Assembly (NCBI GenBank): GCA_034401795.1
Contig: CM067369.1
Coordinates: 187,882,742-187,946,741 of the forward strand
From: Chaetoderma sp. LZ-2023a
Taxonomy: Eukaryota > Mollusca > Caudofoveata > Chaetodermatida > Chaetodermatidae
Length of the DNA: 64,000 bases
Direction of reading: 5' to 3'
Of the stretch, positions 36,601 through 45,639 are shown piece by piece (the first letter of the stretch is position 1; every line of letters starts with the position of its first letter). The notes below the pieces were generated by a model. It searched no databases and was not told the origin of the DNA. It saw nothing but the letters and a program-made list of their open reading frames with translations. The position numbers were made by a program, and so were the translations under genes.

Positions 36601-36893
36601 GGTCACCAAATCAAATCTTGTAAGTCCATAGATCATGAAATTGCTATGGACAGGCATACTGGTGACACAAACCTTTGGGATGAGACTGTTTAATGCTCAC
36701 GACGATGGTCGCACGGCCCCACCGGAACGGTTGAGTTCCAGCAGCCTTAGGAGCCGGTCTTTGTTACCCGTAGGGCAGTATCGTACAGGATCCGTCACCC
36801 CAAGACCAGAAGCTAACCAGCATCATCATTCGTCATGCACTTGCGAGTTGACACCAGACACCGGAATAGCCTGACACTACCCCGCCAGCTACA
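33650..36893 (+). repeat. 3' LTR of the giant Gypsy (3.24 kb)
   Basis: Starts TGTAGTTCAGAT and ends AGCTACA. It is collinear with 17585-21230, with several percent base differences in sampled stretches. TATAAAAG sits at 33875-33882. The upstream promoter half is shorter than in the 5' copy. Confidence 0.85.
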
Positions 36894-38160
36894 GGTTACC
36901 GAAAACAACTCCTTTTCTACTCAGCCACCTTAATTTCAGAAAGACGTGCACGAAGATGGAAGGTCCAATCAGCCTGCCTGGGATGGTGCATGAAATCAGC
37001 CACGTGACTATTGTCTGCATGCGAAGGGAATTTTCCTGTAAATACATTCCCAAGCATCAGGGGCGCAAATTTGGCAGGCAGGGACAGGCTCCACAAAAGG
37101 GCACACTGGGTGGAATTATCTTGAGGAAGATATGAAATTCCCCCCCCCCCCCTCCGCCTCTCATAGGAGTGATGTTCAGGGATGCCCACCTACCTAACCA
37201 CCATGAGAAAAAACATTGAAAAGTGCAGGTGCATGACTCGATTTCCTGCATTCTGCATTTCCTATGATTCCTATGATTATGTAAAATGTTAGAACCCTGT
37301 TAATCGAAGAATCTTTGTATTCTTTGGTCAATTGAATCCATTCCCAATTCACAATATGCATGAGCGGACTGGCGGGCTGTGTCAGATGCACACGTTGAGT
37401 GCGGGTGCATTCATGCATGTTTCTGCATGGTGGACCTGCCTTGAAAATATGTAATTAGACCTTAGTTCCTAATTATGTTTGCAATCAGCAAGTTTCAGAG
37501 GAAACATGTTTTTGTGAAAAATAAGTTATCCAAGACAAATCTACCAATCATGTTTAACATCTGAACAAGGTTTGTTCAGCTCTTGCATGAACTTTCTTGA
37601 GTTTCATGTCAAGCAGTTTCACAGGTCTTTAAATATAATCTTTAAAATAGTGCAAAATCCAAGATTGCCATCAACAAACTCGATCAAGCAGCTTTCCGGG
37701 ACCAACCCTGGATCTGACCCTTCCCGCTCAGCAGTCCTTAAAGACTCGCTTAAAGAATAAGATGGACACATGCTGGATGAAAAGACAGATGAAATTGCAA
37801 CACAATTACGTCAAATTAGTAACAAACCATTCAACAGCTAGTGTGTATGGAATAAGTAATTAAAATTATGATTTCGCAGTCTCTTACTTATCCATATTGG
37901 CATGTGGGTGTCAGAGGTATATTTGGCCCAGGCTATTCAAATGAGGCTTTCAAATGTCTGACTTTGTTTACATGTGGATGGTGGCATCATCTTTTATGGT
38001 TAGAACTCAAAGGGGTTGACATGGCTAGACATGCATATCACGACCGTACGATTTGAGCTCATACTCTTTTAAATAGCACAGTATTTAAAAATTCTAGAGG
38101 ATGATATTTATTATGTAGAGATGTAGGAGATATAAGAGATTCTAATCACATTTAAATTTT
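36894..38160. other. No gene seen
   Basis: Right flank of the giant Gypsy. It does not read as the continuation of LINE-A. A C-run lies at about 37139-37153. Only chance frames. Confidence 0.5.
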
Positions 38161-38171
38161 GCTTTCTTTCG

Positions 38172-38700
38172 ATGGAGGCCCCAGCCACACCCTCCTCCCA
38201 TTCTAAAAGAATATTTACTTTTCTATACCAACATACACTCATTCTAATCTACAAGTATTTAATGAGGCTCATCCTTGAATGCTGTAACTCAGGATGGTCA
38301 CCTAGATTTAGAAGACAATCACAGCTAATAAATAAAACTAGTCCAGTGCCGTGAAACTAATCTAAGACTACATATACACAGAAAGATCTTAAATTTAATG
38401 CTCTCGAAAGCCAGAAGATTTGGAGGAGACTTAATTGAAACCTCCAAATCATTAAGAATATATGCAACATTGACACAGTACTATTCTGGAATTCACTGGC
38501 AGCCATTATAGCTGATGCACAAATAGTTCAATATTTAAAAAAACTATTTAGACATGTATTTCAAAGAGATACATTATATCGACTGTGTCGTACAAGATCA
38601 TCATCATCATCATCATCATCACCCCCATCACCATCATCACCATCATCATCGCTCGCTGTGGACCTATGGATGCCATAGTTGATCTATTGACCTATATGAG
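38172..38700 (+). pseudogene. LINE ORF2 C-terminal remnant
   Basis: LILIYKYLMRLILECCNSGWSPRFRRQSQLI is the post-RT motif of L2/CR1-like LINEs (usually L-Y-K-x-LVRP-x-LEY and WSP). In a second frame come ARRFGGDLIETSK (usually RRxRGDLIETYK) near 38404 and AAIIADAQIVQYLKKLFRH near 38490. At least one frameshift near 38360-38400. The region ends in an ATC/ACC microsatellite at about 38600-38651. It could be part of LINE-A displaced by the Gypsy insertion, but the missing middle makes that unprovable here. Confidence 0.7.
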
Positions 38701-38814
38701 GCTTTGTTATTTGTAATTTGTTTTTATGTTAATTTGATTAGGTTTTTATTTATAATTATTCCAGCATGTTTTGAAAAATTGCCTCTACCTGTCAATCCCT
38801 CTCCATCTGAGTAG

Positions 38815-39215
38815 TATAGACACAGAATTACTGATTATAGGCTATAACGATAGAGGCACATACGTTATAGCAAGCTGTCAGTCAATATTGATTATGCCCT
38901 ACAGTGATAGACACACAATCTGATTGGCTGAGGAAACAGACGCGTATAAATTATAGCCAGCTGTTACAAGAATATTGATCATGGCCTATAGCAGACGATG
39001 TGCAATATGATTGGCTGAATTAATAGATGTGCATAAATTCTGGCCATCTGTTTCAAGAACAGTGATTATGTTGTATAGTGCTAGACACTCGATCTGATAG
39101 GATGAAGCGATAGTCGAGCATAAATTATAGCCATCTGCTACAAGAATATTGATTTATGCCTATAATGACAGACACACAATCTGATTGACTGAAGCAATAG
39201 ACGTGCAAAAAACTA
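38815..39215 (+). repeat. Higher-order tandem repeat block, left copy
   Basis: Four to five diverged units of ~80-90 bp with ATTATAGCCAGCTGT, AATATTGATTATG, CACAATCTGATTGGCTGAAG and AATAGACGTGCAT motifs. The specific order of unit variants is the same as at 45640-46030. Confidence 0.8.
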
Positions 39216-39690
39216 CTAATGCCAGTACCACGATGGAAACGGGGTGAGGACATAGCATACACACCATATGGTGTGCCTCCAAAAGATAGTCTCATATGAA
39301 TTCGCCAGTGTATCAATATATCCGACATATGAAAGCTGGTCCGCTAAAGCTAAGCCAAGAATTTGTCTTGGCACCGTTGTCCAGTGGAAAGATGTCTGGG
39401 TTGCTGATGCTATGCAGAATTTCAGGATGATGGTTCGATCGTCGACCAGGGAAATGATGCTCAACAAAGTAAACTAATGGGTGCACTCCATAGGTGAGGT
39501 TTGCACGGAAATTGAAGTCATCGCATTGCCAGTGCATTAGAAATCTAAGCAAAAAATTACTACTGCCCATGCCGTGATGGAGACGGGATGAGAGCATAGC
39601 ATACACACCATATGGTGTGCAACCGAAAGATAGTCTCATATGAATTCCCCAGCGTATCCGACATGTGAAAGCTGCACCGCTAAACCAAGA
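39216..39690 (+). repeat. Direct repeat of ~135 bp with a perfect inner palindrome
   Basis: 39216-39365 and 39560-39690 share CATAGCATACACACCATATG, the palindrome CACACCATATGGTGTG, GATAGTCTCATATGAATTC and a TATCCGACAT end. Period ~344. No protein signal. Confidence 0.7.
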
Positions 39691-39754
39691 CAGGGCCAGC
39701 TGTGCACCATTGTTATGCAAATGAGCCCTTGACATTTAAATACTGTGTTCAGAT

Positions 39755-39905
39755 TGGTTGTTCTGAATGAGCATGTAGATGCTATTGTTCTAAATGAGCG
39801 TGTATACGATATTGTTCTAAATGAGTGGGTAGACGCTATTGTTCAAAAGTGTAGGGTGCATGCTATTGTTCATAAGTGACTGCTGTATGCTATTGTTCAT
39901 GCAGG
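39755..39905 (+). repeat. ~31-34-bp tandem repeat, ~5 units
   Basis: GCTATTGTTCTAAATGAG-type units with variants in the last third, just inside the left TIR. Confidence 0.75.
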
Positions 39906-40339
39906 TGGTCGCTGGTATCTGGTGAATATTTTCAGACTAGCGTGAATTGTAGCTTCCTATGTCAAATTAGTATCAAAAGATATTCACTTGCCTAAGGTGG
40001 GGGCGGGGCGGCATCTGCCAGTCATTTAATTTTCAAAAAAATCAGAGCAAAGTACAACACTACACGGGTAATACATAGGTAAACTAAGTGATGTTGTGTG
40101 TATAATATTATATAGATAATAATCATGTATCTATCGTATTTAAGGAGATATATGTCTTTAAAGTGGCAGTCATTTAATTATTTAATTTTCAAAAAGATGT
40201 TGTGGCCGCAATTTTATGCAGGTGGCTGCACATTTATACATGTGGCAACATGTGTCCGGACACACATGCATGCCATAATGCATGCATACATGTGCGGCCA
40301 CATGTGCCCAGACATGCAGATTTGTGGTCGCATGTAGCC

Positions 40340-40418
40340 GCATGTTGCAGATTTGTGGCCGCATATTGCAGATTTATGGTCGCATGTTGCGGATTTGCGG
40401 CCGCATGTTGCAGTTTTT
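40340..40418 (+). repeat. 21-bp tandem repeat, 3.5 units
   Basis: CATGTTGCAGATTTGTGGCCG with 1-4 changes per unit, preceded by palindromic ATGCATG/ACATGTG runs (40250-40310). The length is a multiple of three and stays open on both strands, but no start or domain supports coding. Confidence 0.85.
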
Positions 40419-40604
40419 CAGCCACAGTACATATAATCCTATAAAACGGTTCAAATTCAATCCCTTTTCTCACTCCAGTTTAAACATCACAAAGTGGTTG
40501 GACATGTATTTTAACTGCAGAGTAGTTAGGTAGCCTTAGGCAGTCAGAATTTCTTTGAAGAACCTTGTGACTTGAATGCTTGCTAATTTTATCCTATAAT
40601 AAAT

Positions 40605-40996
40605 ATGCCGAGCCATAAATGTTTTGAATGTGATTCAACTTTTGATAGGTCAAATGACCTGAAGCGGCATAAGATCCGATTCCATAATGATGAAGATAGC
40701 GAAAATCTAGACAATGAAGATGAAGAAATGACAGAAATGAAGAGTGAAGAGTGAAGATGATGAGCTGATAGAGTCGGAGAGTGAAGCCGGTGTTGACTCA
40801 GTGGAGTCTGAGAGTGAAGACGAAGCTGAAAATTAAAAAGAAGTCATAGGCAATCAGGAACTATTCGCCATATTCCAAAATATTAAGCAGGTCTTAGACG
40901 CTGAACAATCAGGTTTAGAAGATGAGGATGGTGAAGTGAACACAGACCAAAACAGTGTAGGCAATGTGTCTATTTCCGTATATACTGATGCTTTAG
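40605..40996 (+). pseudogene. C2H2 zinc-finger protein with acidic tail, remnant
   Basis: It starts at the Met of 40605 after an A/T-rich leader. Residues 6-27 form one C2H2 finger (C-x2-C-x12-H-x4-H, reading CFECDSTFDRSNDLKRH). After it the sequence is extremely acidic and Ser-rich (DEDSENLDNEDEE, ESESEDEAEN), then ELFAIFQNIKQVLDAE. The hAT at 41005 interrupts it, and more of the same coding-like sequence (FQWRRLQN, DFITEGYAYDEAVFSAFKK) follows at 45118-45240. It is broken in a few places besides the hAT. C2H2-plus-acidic proteins are common in selfish elements of invertebrates; the family and role are unknown. The finger suggests DNA binding. Confidence 0.6.
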
Positions 40997-41754
40997 TTGC
41001 AAAGCAGGGTTGGCTTGATTTAAATCAATTGATTTATATCATGATTTAAATCATGATTTAAATCACTCGATTTTTATCGAAAAAATCGTGATTTAAATCA
41101 GTTTTGCAAAAATAGAGGAATTTTCAAGTAATTAATACAATTAACAGTAATTTTGTTAAATTAAAGTAACATAATTATTTTACTGCTTCCATGGCACTTG
41201 AACATCAACACAAAATAGAATTATACACTTAATTGCTCATATTTGTCATCAGCAAGACTAGACCCAGTGCACGAGTCCACATCTACAATCTACATACTTG
41301 AGGTTCATGTACACAGTACATCACACATGTGTACAAAGTATGATCATTAAGTATGTGTAAGCTGTAAAGAAGAGGAGAATTCCATGTGCGTACATGTCAC
41401 TACATGACCATTAAAGCAATAGTGTACATGAAAAGTCATGTATGGGCCAGTATGGCTATTACTATTAGTCTAATTCCAAAAGCACACTCTTTTAAAGCAA
41501 GACACTGTCTCTTTTTTCAGCTATGACATGCGTCTGGAGTCACTCTGGAGTGTCATTGAGTGTCTCGATTACTATTGGCTAGTGCTTATCAAGTTGGACT
41601 TTTGGGCTCCATTTTATTTAACACTAAAACAATAAAGATTGAAATGTTATTAAATTAAGTAGTTTACTACAACTTCAAAAATCAAAATCAGTAATTGCTG
41701 AAACTGGCAAGAAACTATATACATTGTAACACGTAAACACATCATTACATTACA

Positions 41755-42012
41755 TTAACCCGTAGCACACTGATGTAGGAGTTTTAATTTTTCAAAATAA
41801 ACATAACCCCTAGCACTCTGGAGCATGATAATTTAAATTTTCAAATTAAATTTAAAGATAAACTGGTGTACAATTTGCAACAATTTTTGTGGACGATGCT
41901 GCTGTCTGTGACAGCACCATCTTCCACAAAATTTGTTGAAAAACGTACACCAGTTTATCTTTAAATTTAATTTGAAATTTAAAAATTTCGACATCAGTGT
42001 GCTAAGGGTTAA
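41755..42012. mobile_element. piggyBac-like MITE inside the hAT
   Basis: TTAA-CCC at 41755-41761 and GGG-TTAA at 42006-42012. The inverted ends share TAGCACACTGATGT after the CCC. TTAA target and CCC ends are the piggyBac rule. The interior is a long palindrome (41831-41988) with arms GATAAACTGGTGTAC / GTACACCAGTTTATC. Confidence 0.75.
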
Positions 42013-42013
42013 A

Positions 42014-42116
42014 GATAAACTGGTGTACATTTTTCAACAAATTTGGTGGATGATAGAGCTGTCGCAGACAGCAACATCGTCCACCAAAATTGTTGAAAAA
42101 TGTACACCAGTTTATC
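42014..42116. mobile_element. Second copy of the palindrome core, tandem to the MITE
   Basis: A 103-bp near-perfect palindrome, arms GATAAACTGGTGTACATTTT... and a CTGTCGCAGACAG centre. It repeats the core of the adjacent MITE two bases after its TTAA end but lacks the CCC termini, so the core has duplicated or moved on its own. Confidence 0.7.
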
Positions 42117-42368
42117 AATTTTAATTTGAGCATATTTTTAAAGACAGAAGTTAACAAGGTTGATAGACTTAGACAATGATGACTTTTGCATACCTTCATA
42201 GATTTTGTGCATCTAATTAGGGCTAATTCATTAGATTTATGCATTGCATCATTTCTGTCCTATTGCTACTCACTGTATCTGTGATGCAATTGTGAACAAA
42301 ATTGAAAAATCGTTGCTAATATGACGTAATATATAAATTTTGAACTCTATATATTATTAGTTCAAACA

Positions 42369-42545
42369 GTGATAATTAAAGAATAGACATCCCATCATTC
42401 GTAACATAATAAACATATTGAATATTTTGAAAGCAATTTCACTGAAAACCGTTGCTGACTTAGGCAGCAACGGCTTCCAGTGAAATTGCTTTCAAAATAT
42501 TCAATATGTTATGAATGATGGGATGCATATTCTTTAATTATTCAC
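42369..42545. mobile_element. Hairpin element copy with palindrome extended to 177 bp
   Basis: The ~90-bp family core (ATTGAATATTTTGAAAGC... GCTTTCAAAATATTCAAT) is flanked on both sides by inverted copies of another sequence: ATAATTAAAGAATA and CATCCCATCATTC to the left, their reverse complement to the right. An 8-base extra ATAAACAT lies on the left. Thus the flank is part of the palindrome here, unlike in other copies. Confidence 0.8.
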
Positions 42546-42732
42546 AATTAAGTGATTAACCAGAACACTCGATATATTGACTATTGAGATACCGCAATTT
42601 TTTTATAATAACGATATCGATATTCTCTCAAGCAATATCGCGCAAACCTAACTGAGTCACAGATAGATGTGTCTGTCATCACTTTTCACTTTCAGTTTTC
42701 AATAATGCTGCAATTGTACTTCACTAGTCTAG

Positions 42733-44583
42733 TCAACAATCATCATTCAACTGAAACCGGAAGTCATTTTCTTTGTCACAGTTTAGGGACCGAAAAAGAA
42801 ATACTAGTTTAGCCGCTTTTAAAGTTCCAAGTTTGTTTCTCAACTTACTCTGCACGAGCCCATAGCTGGAGAACACGCGCTCGACACCAGCTGACGCCGC
42901 CACAGCTGACATCAGACGCTGAGTGAATTCAAATGCTTCCAGCAGATCATCCTCGAAGTCACGTCTGTGCGACTTCCACCAATGAAGAGAGGTTACTCCA
43001 TTAACAACTTCGTCGTTAAATTTAAGAATGTGAAATGGTGGTGCCATGGCCTCGAATTTGATTACCAAAGTCATCAAACCAGGGATTTCGGATGCTACGG
43101 TGAGTGCAGTTTCACGTTCTTGCTGAGTCAAGTTTCGACCACGGTATTTAGGGTGGAGTAGATTGGCCAGCATGTGGTGAGGTGTCACAGCTTGTTGATA
43201 ACGCTTATCGGCCGCACGCTTTGTTGAATTATTAGTGTCATTATGCAGGGCCGTTTTTACATCTTTCCATAATTCAACTTCTTCTGCTATTGTGCAATTG
43301 TCCGATTGAGCTTTATCGAGAGCGCAAGCTACTGGTTTCAAACAAAGTCGGTATTCATCTGCAGAACGTTTGATTACTACATTACGAACTTTATTGGCAA
43401 TGGCAACATCTATGCGGTCAGTATGTCCATCACAGATTGTCACAAGTGTCGGCCATGCCTCACAATACGAGTTTAAACAATCGTACATTGTGTTCCACCT
43501 TGTATCTGCTGGCATCACTAACTTTCTGCACGATGATTGGCGTATTTGGGCACTAGCAAAGTGGTTATTTCGGAAATACTTCACAACTTGTGTGACATGC
43601 TCCTTAACATTACCCATTTCTAAGTCCTTTGAAGTCAGATTTAGAAGATGAGGCGTGCATCCATACGCAATCATGTTGAAACCCAGTCGTTCTTTCAAGA
43701 ACTCTCGCATCTTTGCTACATTAGCAGCATTGTCTGTGACGATACTACATATAATGCACCCAAAATCATTGTGCGTGTTTTCAATTGTCTGCTTCGCAAT
43801 GTCATAAAAATATTCCGCTGTGTGAGGATGTCCAGAGGTGTCCGTAGTATCCACTAAGTAAATATCACCTAAGCAGGTCGTCACTGTAGCACATACGATA
43901 GGCTCGTTATGAATATTGCTCCAACCGTCTAATGCTAGACAGACAAGTTCACCTTCCAAATTTTTTCTCGCCTTCTCCCGCTCTTCTGTGTAGATAACAT
44001 CCAAATATTTCCCCCCTATGTCCTTTCTGGATGGTGGTTGATAGCCTGGTCGTAAATCTTTTACAAGGTTTATAAAATGTCTATTTTCTACTAAGCGAAA
44101 TGGGGAGTTCGTAGCATACACCATCCTAGCTACATCACGATCTAATTCACCACGTTTTTCTGCTGAAGTTCTGATGACATAATTCTGTAGACCATAATTC
44201 AGCTTGGGTATCTTAGCGGCCAATGTACCAGCAGCTAATTGACCGTGCACTGGGCGCTTCACTGCCGCTGAAGCAGAACTTGAAGTTGACAGAGGTTCAA
44301 CTTCCATCACCACCACATCGTTTTGATCAACAACAGTTTCAACGCGCTGCTGCTGCTCAGATTGAGATGAAGTCCCCGTTTCTGTTGCGGCTACAGCTAG
44401 ACCTTGAAGTGCTGGTGTTGGTGGACCTGTGCAATTGGCTGCATGTTTTTTTAACCGGTCTGGGATACCTTGGAGTTCGTGTCGGCAGACCTTGCAGACA
44501 GCCCGGACACCGGCCTTATCTGGGGTCTTCACTTTCTCATAATGAATCCATATTGGATCTTGTTTTCGGCCGGAGTTAGACAT
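42733..44583 (-). CDS. hAT transposase with BED zinc finger, 616 aa
   Basis: A complete uninterrupted frame from Met (44583) to stop. Residues 10-51 are a BED finger (W12, C30-x2-C33, H47-x3-C51) that binds the element ends. 60-110 is a low-complexity linker. The RNase H-like catalytic core shows D219 in ALDGWSN, D284 in VTDNAANV, the C309-x2-H312 motif of GCTPH, and TRWNT at 361-365. LLHPKYRG (475-482) follows the insertion domain. The C-terminal hAT dimerisation region carries E568 in GVERVFS and SKLRNKL. All three catalytic acids are present. The length is normal for hAT-Ac/ZBED-like transposases. It acts in the nucleus by cutting out and reinserting the element. The frame is intronless. 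Domesticated ZBED genes look similar, but the matched TIRs and target duplication show this one is still in its element. Confidence 0.95.
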   Translation of the reverse strand: MSNSGRKQDPIWIHYEKVKTPDKAGVRAVCKVCRHELQGIPDRLKKHAANCTGPPTPALQGLAVAATETGTSSQSEQQQRVETVVDQNDVVVMEVEPLSTSSSASAAVKRPVHGQLAAGTLAAKIPKLNYGLQNYVIRTSAEKRGELDRDVARMVYATNSPFRLVENRHFINLVKDLRPGYQPPSRKDIGGKYLDVIYTEEREKARKNLEGELVCLALDGWSNIHNEPIVCATVTTCLGDIYLVDTTDTSGHPHTAEYFYDIAKQTIENTHNDFGCIICSIVTDNAANVAKMREFLKERLGFNMIAYGCTPHLLNLTSKDLEMGNVKEHVTQVVKYFRNNHFASAQIRQSSCRKLVMPADTRWNTMYDCLNSYCEAWPTLVTICDGHTDRIDVAIANKVRNVVIKRSADEYRLCLKPVACALDKAQSDNCTIAEEVELWKDVKTALHNDTNNSTKRAADKRYQQAVTPHHMLANLLHPKYRGRNLTQQERETALTVASEIPGLMTLVIKFEAMAPPFHILKFNDEVVNGVTSLHWWKSHRRDFEDDLLEAFEFTQRLMSAVAASAGVERVFSSYGLVQSKLRNKLGTLKAAKLVFLFRSLNCDKENDFRFQLNDDC

Positions 44584-44682
44584 TTTGCTAATTATGGAAT
44601 TGAAAATATTTCATAGCCTTTGTCACTTAAGCAGTTTTGACTGTATTTTTCAAGAATGAAAAAATGCTTTTCTATTGCATCA

Positions 44683-44772
44683 TTTAAAAAAAATGATGCA
44701 ATAAAAAAATGATGCAATAGAAAAATGATGCAATAAAAAAATGATGCAATAAAAAATGATGCAATAATAATA
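44683..44772. repeat. ~17-20-bp AATGATGCAATA tandem repeat
   Basis: Five units of AAAAATGATGCAATA, preceded by one inverted unit (TATTGCATCATTT), inside the hAT upstream of the transposase start. Confidence 0.85.
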
Positions 44773-44907
44773 CTGTTAAAACTGCTTAAGCGAACAAAGT
44801 TTTTTTGTATTAAGAAACCAGCAAGCTTAAAATTCAGTTAAAAATAAGTCATAAAAATACCACTTTATTCAGTTCCAAAATACAGTTTAGCAATGCATCT
44901 GGACCTG

Positions 44908-44985
44908 TATTAAGAGACCACCTGTCTTAAGAGACCACCTTCTGCGACTCCCACAGCCAGTGTCTTAATACAGGTTTCACTGTAT
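44908..44985. repeat. Hairpin with CCTGTATTAAGAGACCAC arms
   Basis: CCTGTATTAAGAGACCACC, a second AAGAGACCACC, then TGTCTTAATACAGG inverted. A small foldback in the hAT 5' region; function unknown. Confidence 0.55.
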
Positions 44986-45468
44986 AAGTTTTACGTAATT
45001 TCCTGGGATGTCGCGAATAAAAATCGATTTAAATCATTGAAATCGATTTAAATCAAAAAAATCGATTGATTTGATTTTTTTGAAAAAAATCGATTTTTTT
45101 CCAACCCTGTTGCAAAGTGTATAGACATAATGTTCCAGTGGAGAAGATTACAGAACTCTACACTCATTAAAATAATTTTAGATTTTATCACCGAGGGGTA
45201 TGCATACGATGAAGCGGTCTTCTCAGCTTTCAAAAAAGAGAGGTTCTGATCAAGAGGTACATAAGGAACAATCTAGATGCTGACGATAATGATGATTCCA
45301 GTGGTAATGGATCTGATCCATAAGAAATCAGTCTACCCATCGATAAATGGATCTCAAGAACATTGGCTATTTGTTTATGCTACAGAAACTATATGGTTTA
45401 TCATAGGCAGTATTTAAATAGGTCAAGAGCTCATTTGCATAACAATAGTGCACAGCTGGCCCCTTGAC

Positions 45469-45472
45469 TACT

Positions 45473-45557
<85 letters not shown>
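45469..45557. repeat. (TAC)n microsatellite grading into (CTG)n
   Basis: About 29 TAC units followed by imperfect TGCTGC to about 45625. It gives long Leu and Val runs in frame that are not genes. Confidence 0.95.
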
Positions 45558-45639
45558 GCTTTTGCAGTTGCTGCTGCTGCTGTTGCTGCTAATGCTGCTG
45601 ATGTTGCTGCTCGTACTGTCGCCGCCACTGATTGCCTGA

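Larger units (their letters stand above)
17585..36893 (+). mobile_element. Giant Ty3/Gypsy LTR retrotransposon fossil (19.3 kb)
   Basis: Long direct repeats at 17585-21230 and 33650-36893 begin TGTAGTTC and end in CA. A primer-binding-site candidate starting TGGCGC follows the first, and a purine tract precedes the second. Between them gag-like, protease, RT, RNase H and integrase segments lie in Ty3/Gypsy order, followed by about 5 kb of extra sequence. It looks broken throughout, with a dozen or more breaks, and carries a ~1.7 kb insertion between protease and RT. The LTRs differ by several percent by eye, so it is old. It sits inside LINE-A on the left; the right flank does not continue LINE-A and no target duplication is visible. 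LTRs above 3 kb are exceptional for animal Gypsy elements. Confidence 0.85.
41005..45109 (-). mobile_element. Complete autonomous hAT transposon (4.1 kb)
   Basis: Terminal inverted repeats CAGGGTTGG/CCAACCCTG with perfect 8-bp target duplications. Subterminal GATTTAAATC palindromes and AAAAATCGAT runs lie at both ends, the likely transposase binding sites. One uninterrupted transposase frame lies on the minus strand. The 1.7 kb between the transposase stop and the left end holds three hairpin MITEs. The perfect duplications, matched ends and open frame indicate recent activity, and the element may still be mobile. Confidence 0.93.
40997..45117. repeat. 8-bp target-site duplication TTGCAAAG of the hAT
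   Basis: TTGCAAAG at 40997-41004 and 45110-45117, perfect, directly abutting CAGGGTTGG and CCAACCCTG. Eight bases is the hAT rule. Confidence 0.95.
39691..45461 (+). mobile_element. TIR-bounded element with C2H2-finger frame, split by a hAT
   Basis: Inverted ends of ~55-58 bp: left at 39691-39750 reading GGCCAGCTGTGCAC then ATTGTTATGCAAATGAGC and TTTAAATACTG, and the reverse complement at 45407-45461. Without the nested hAT the element would be about 1.66 kb. It encloses a C2H2 zinc-finger reading frame with an acidic tail. No matching target duplication is visible; the right end abuts a (TAC)n run. The class is uncertain: the TIRs could belong to a non-autonomous DNA transposon, or the frame could derive from a Polinton-like element, so I treat it as a fossil with a few breaks. 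Confidence 0.6.

Noticed and set aside
45448-45639. Poly-Leu and poly-Val frames on both strands
   Set aside because: They are translations of (TAC)n/(CTG)n microsatellite with no start context or domain.
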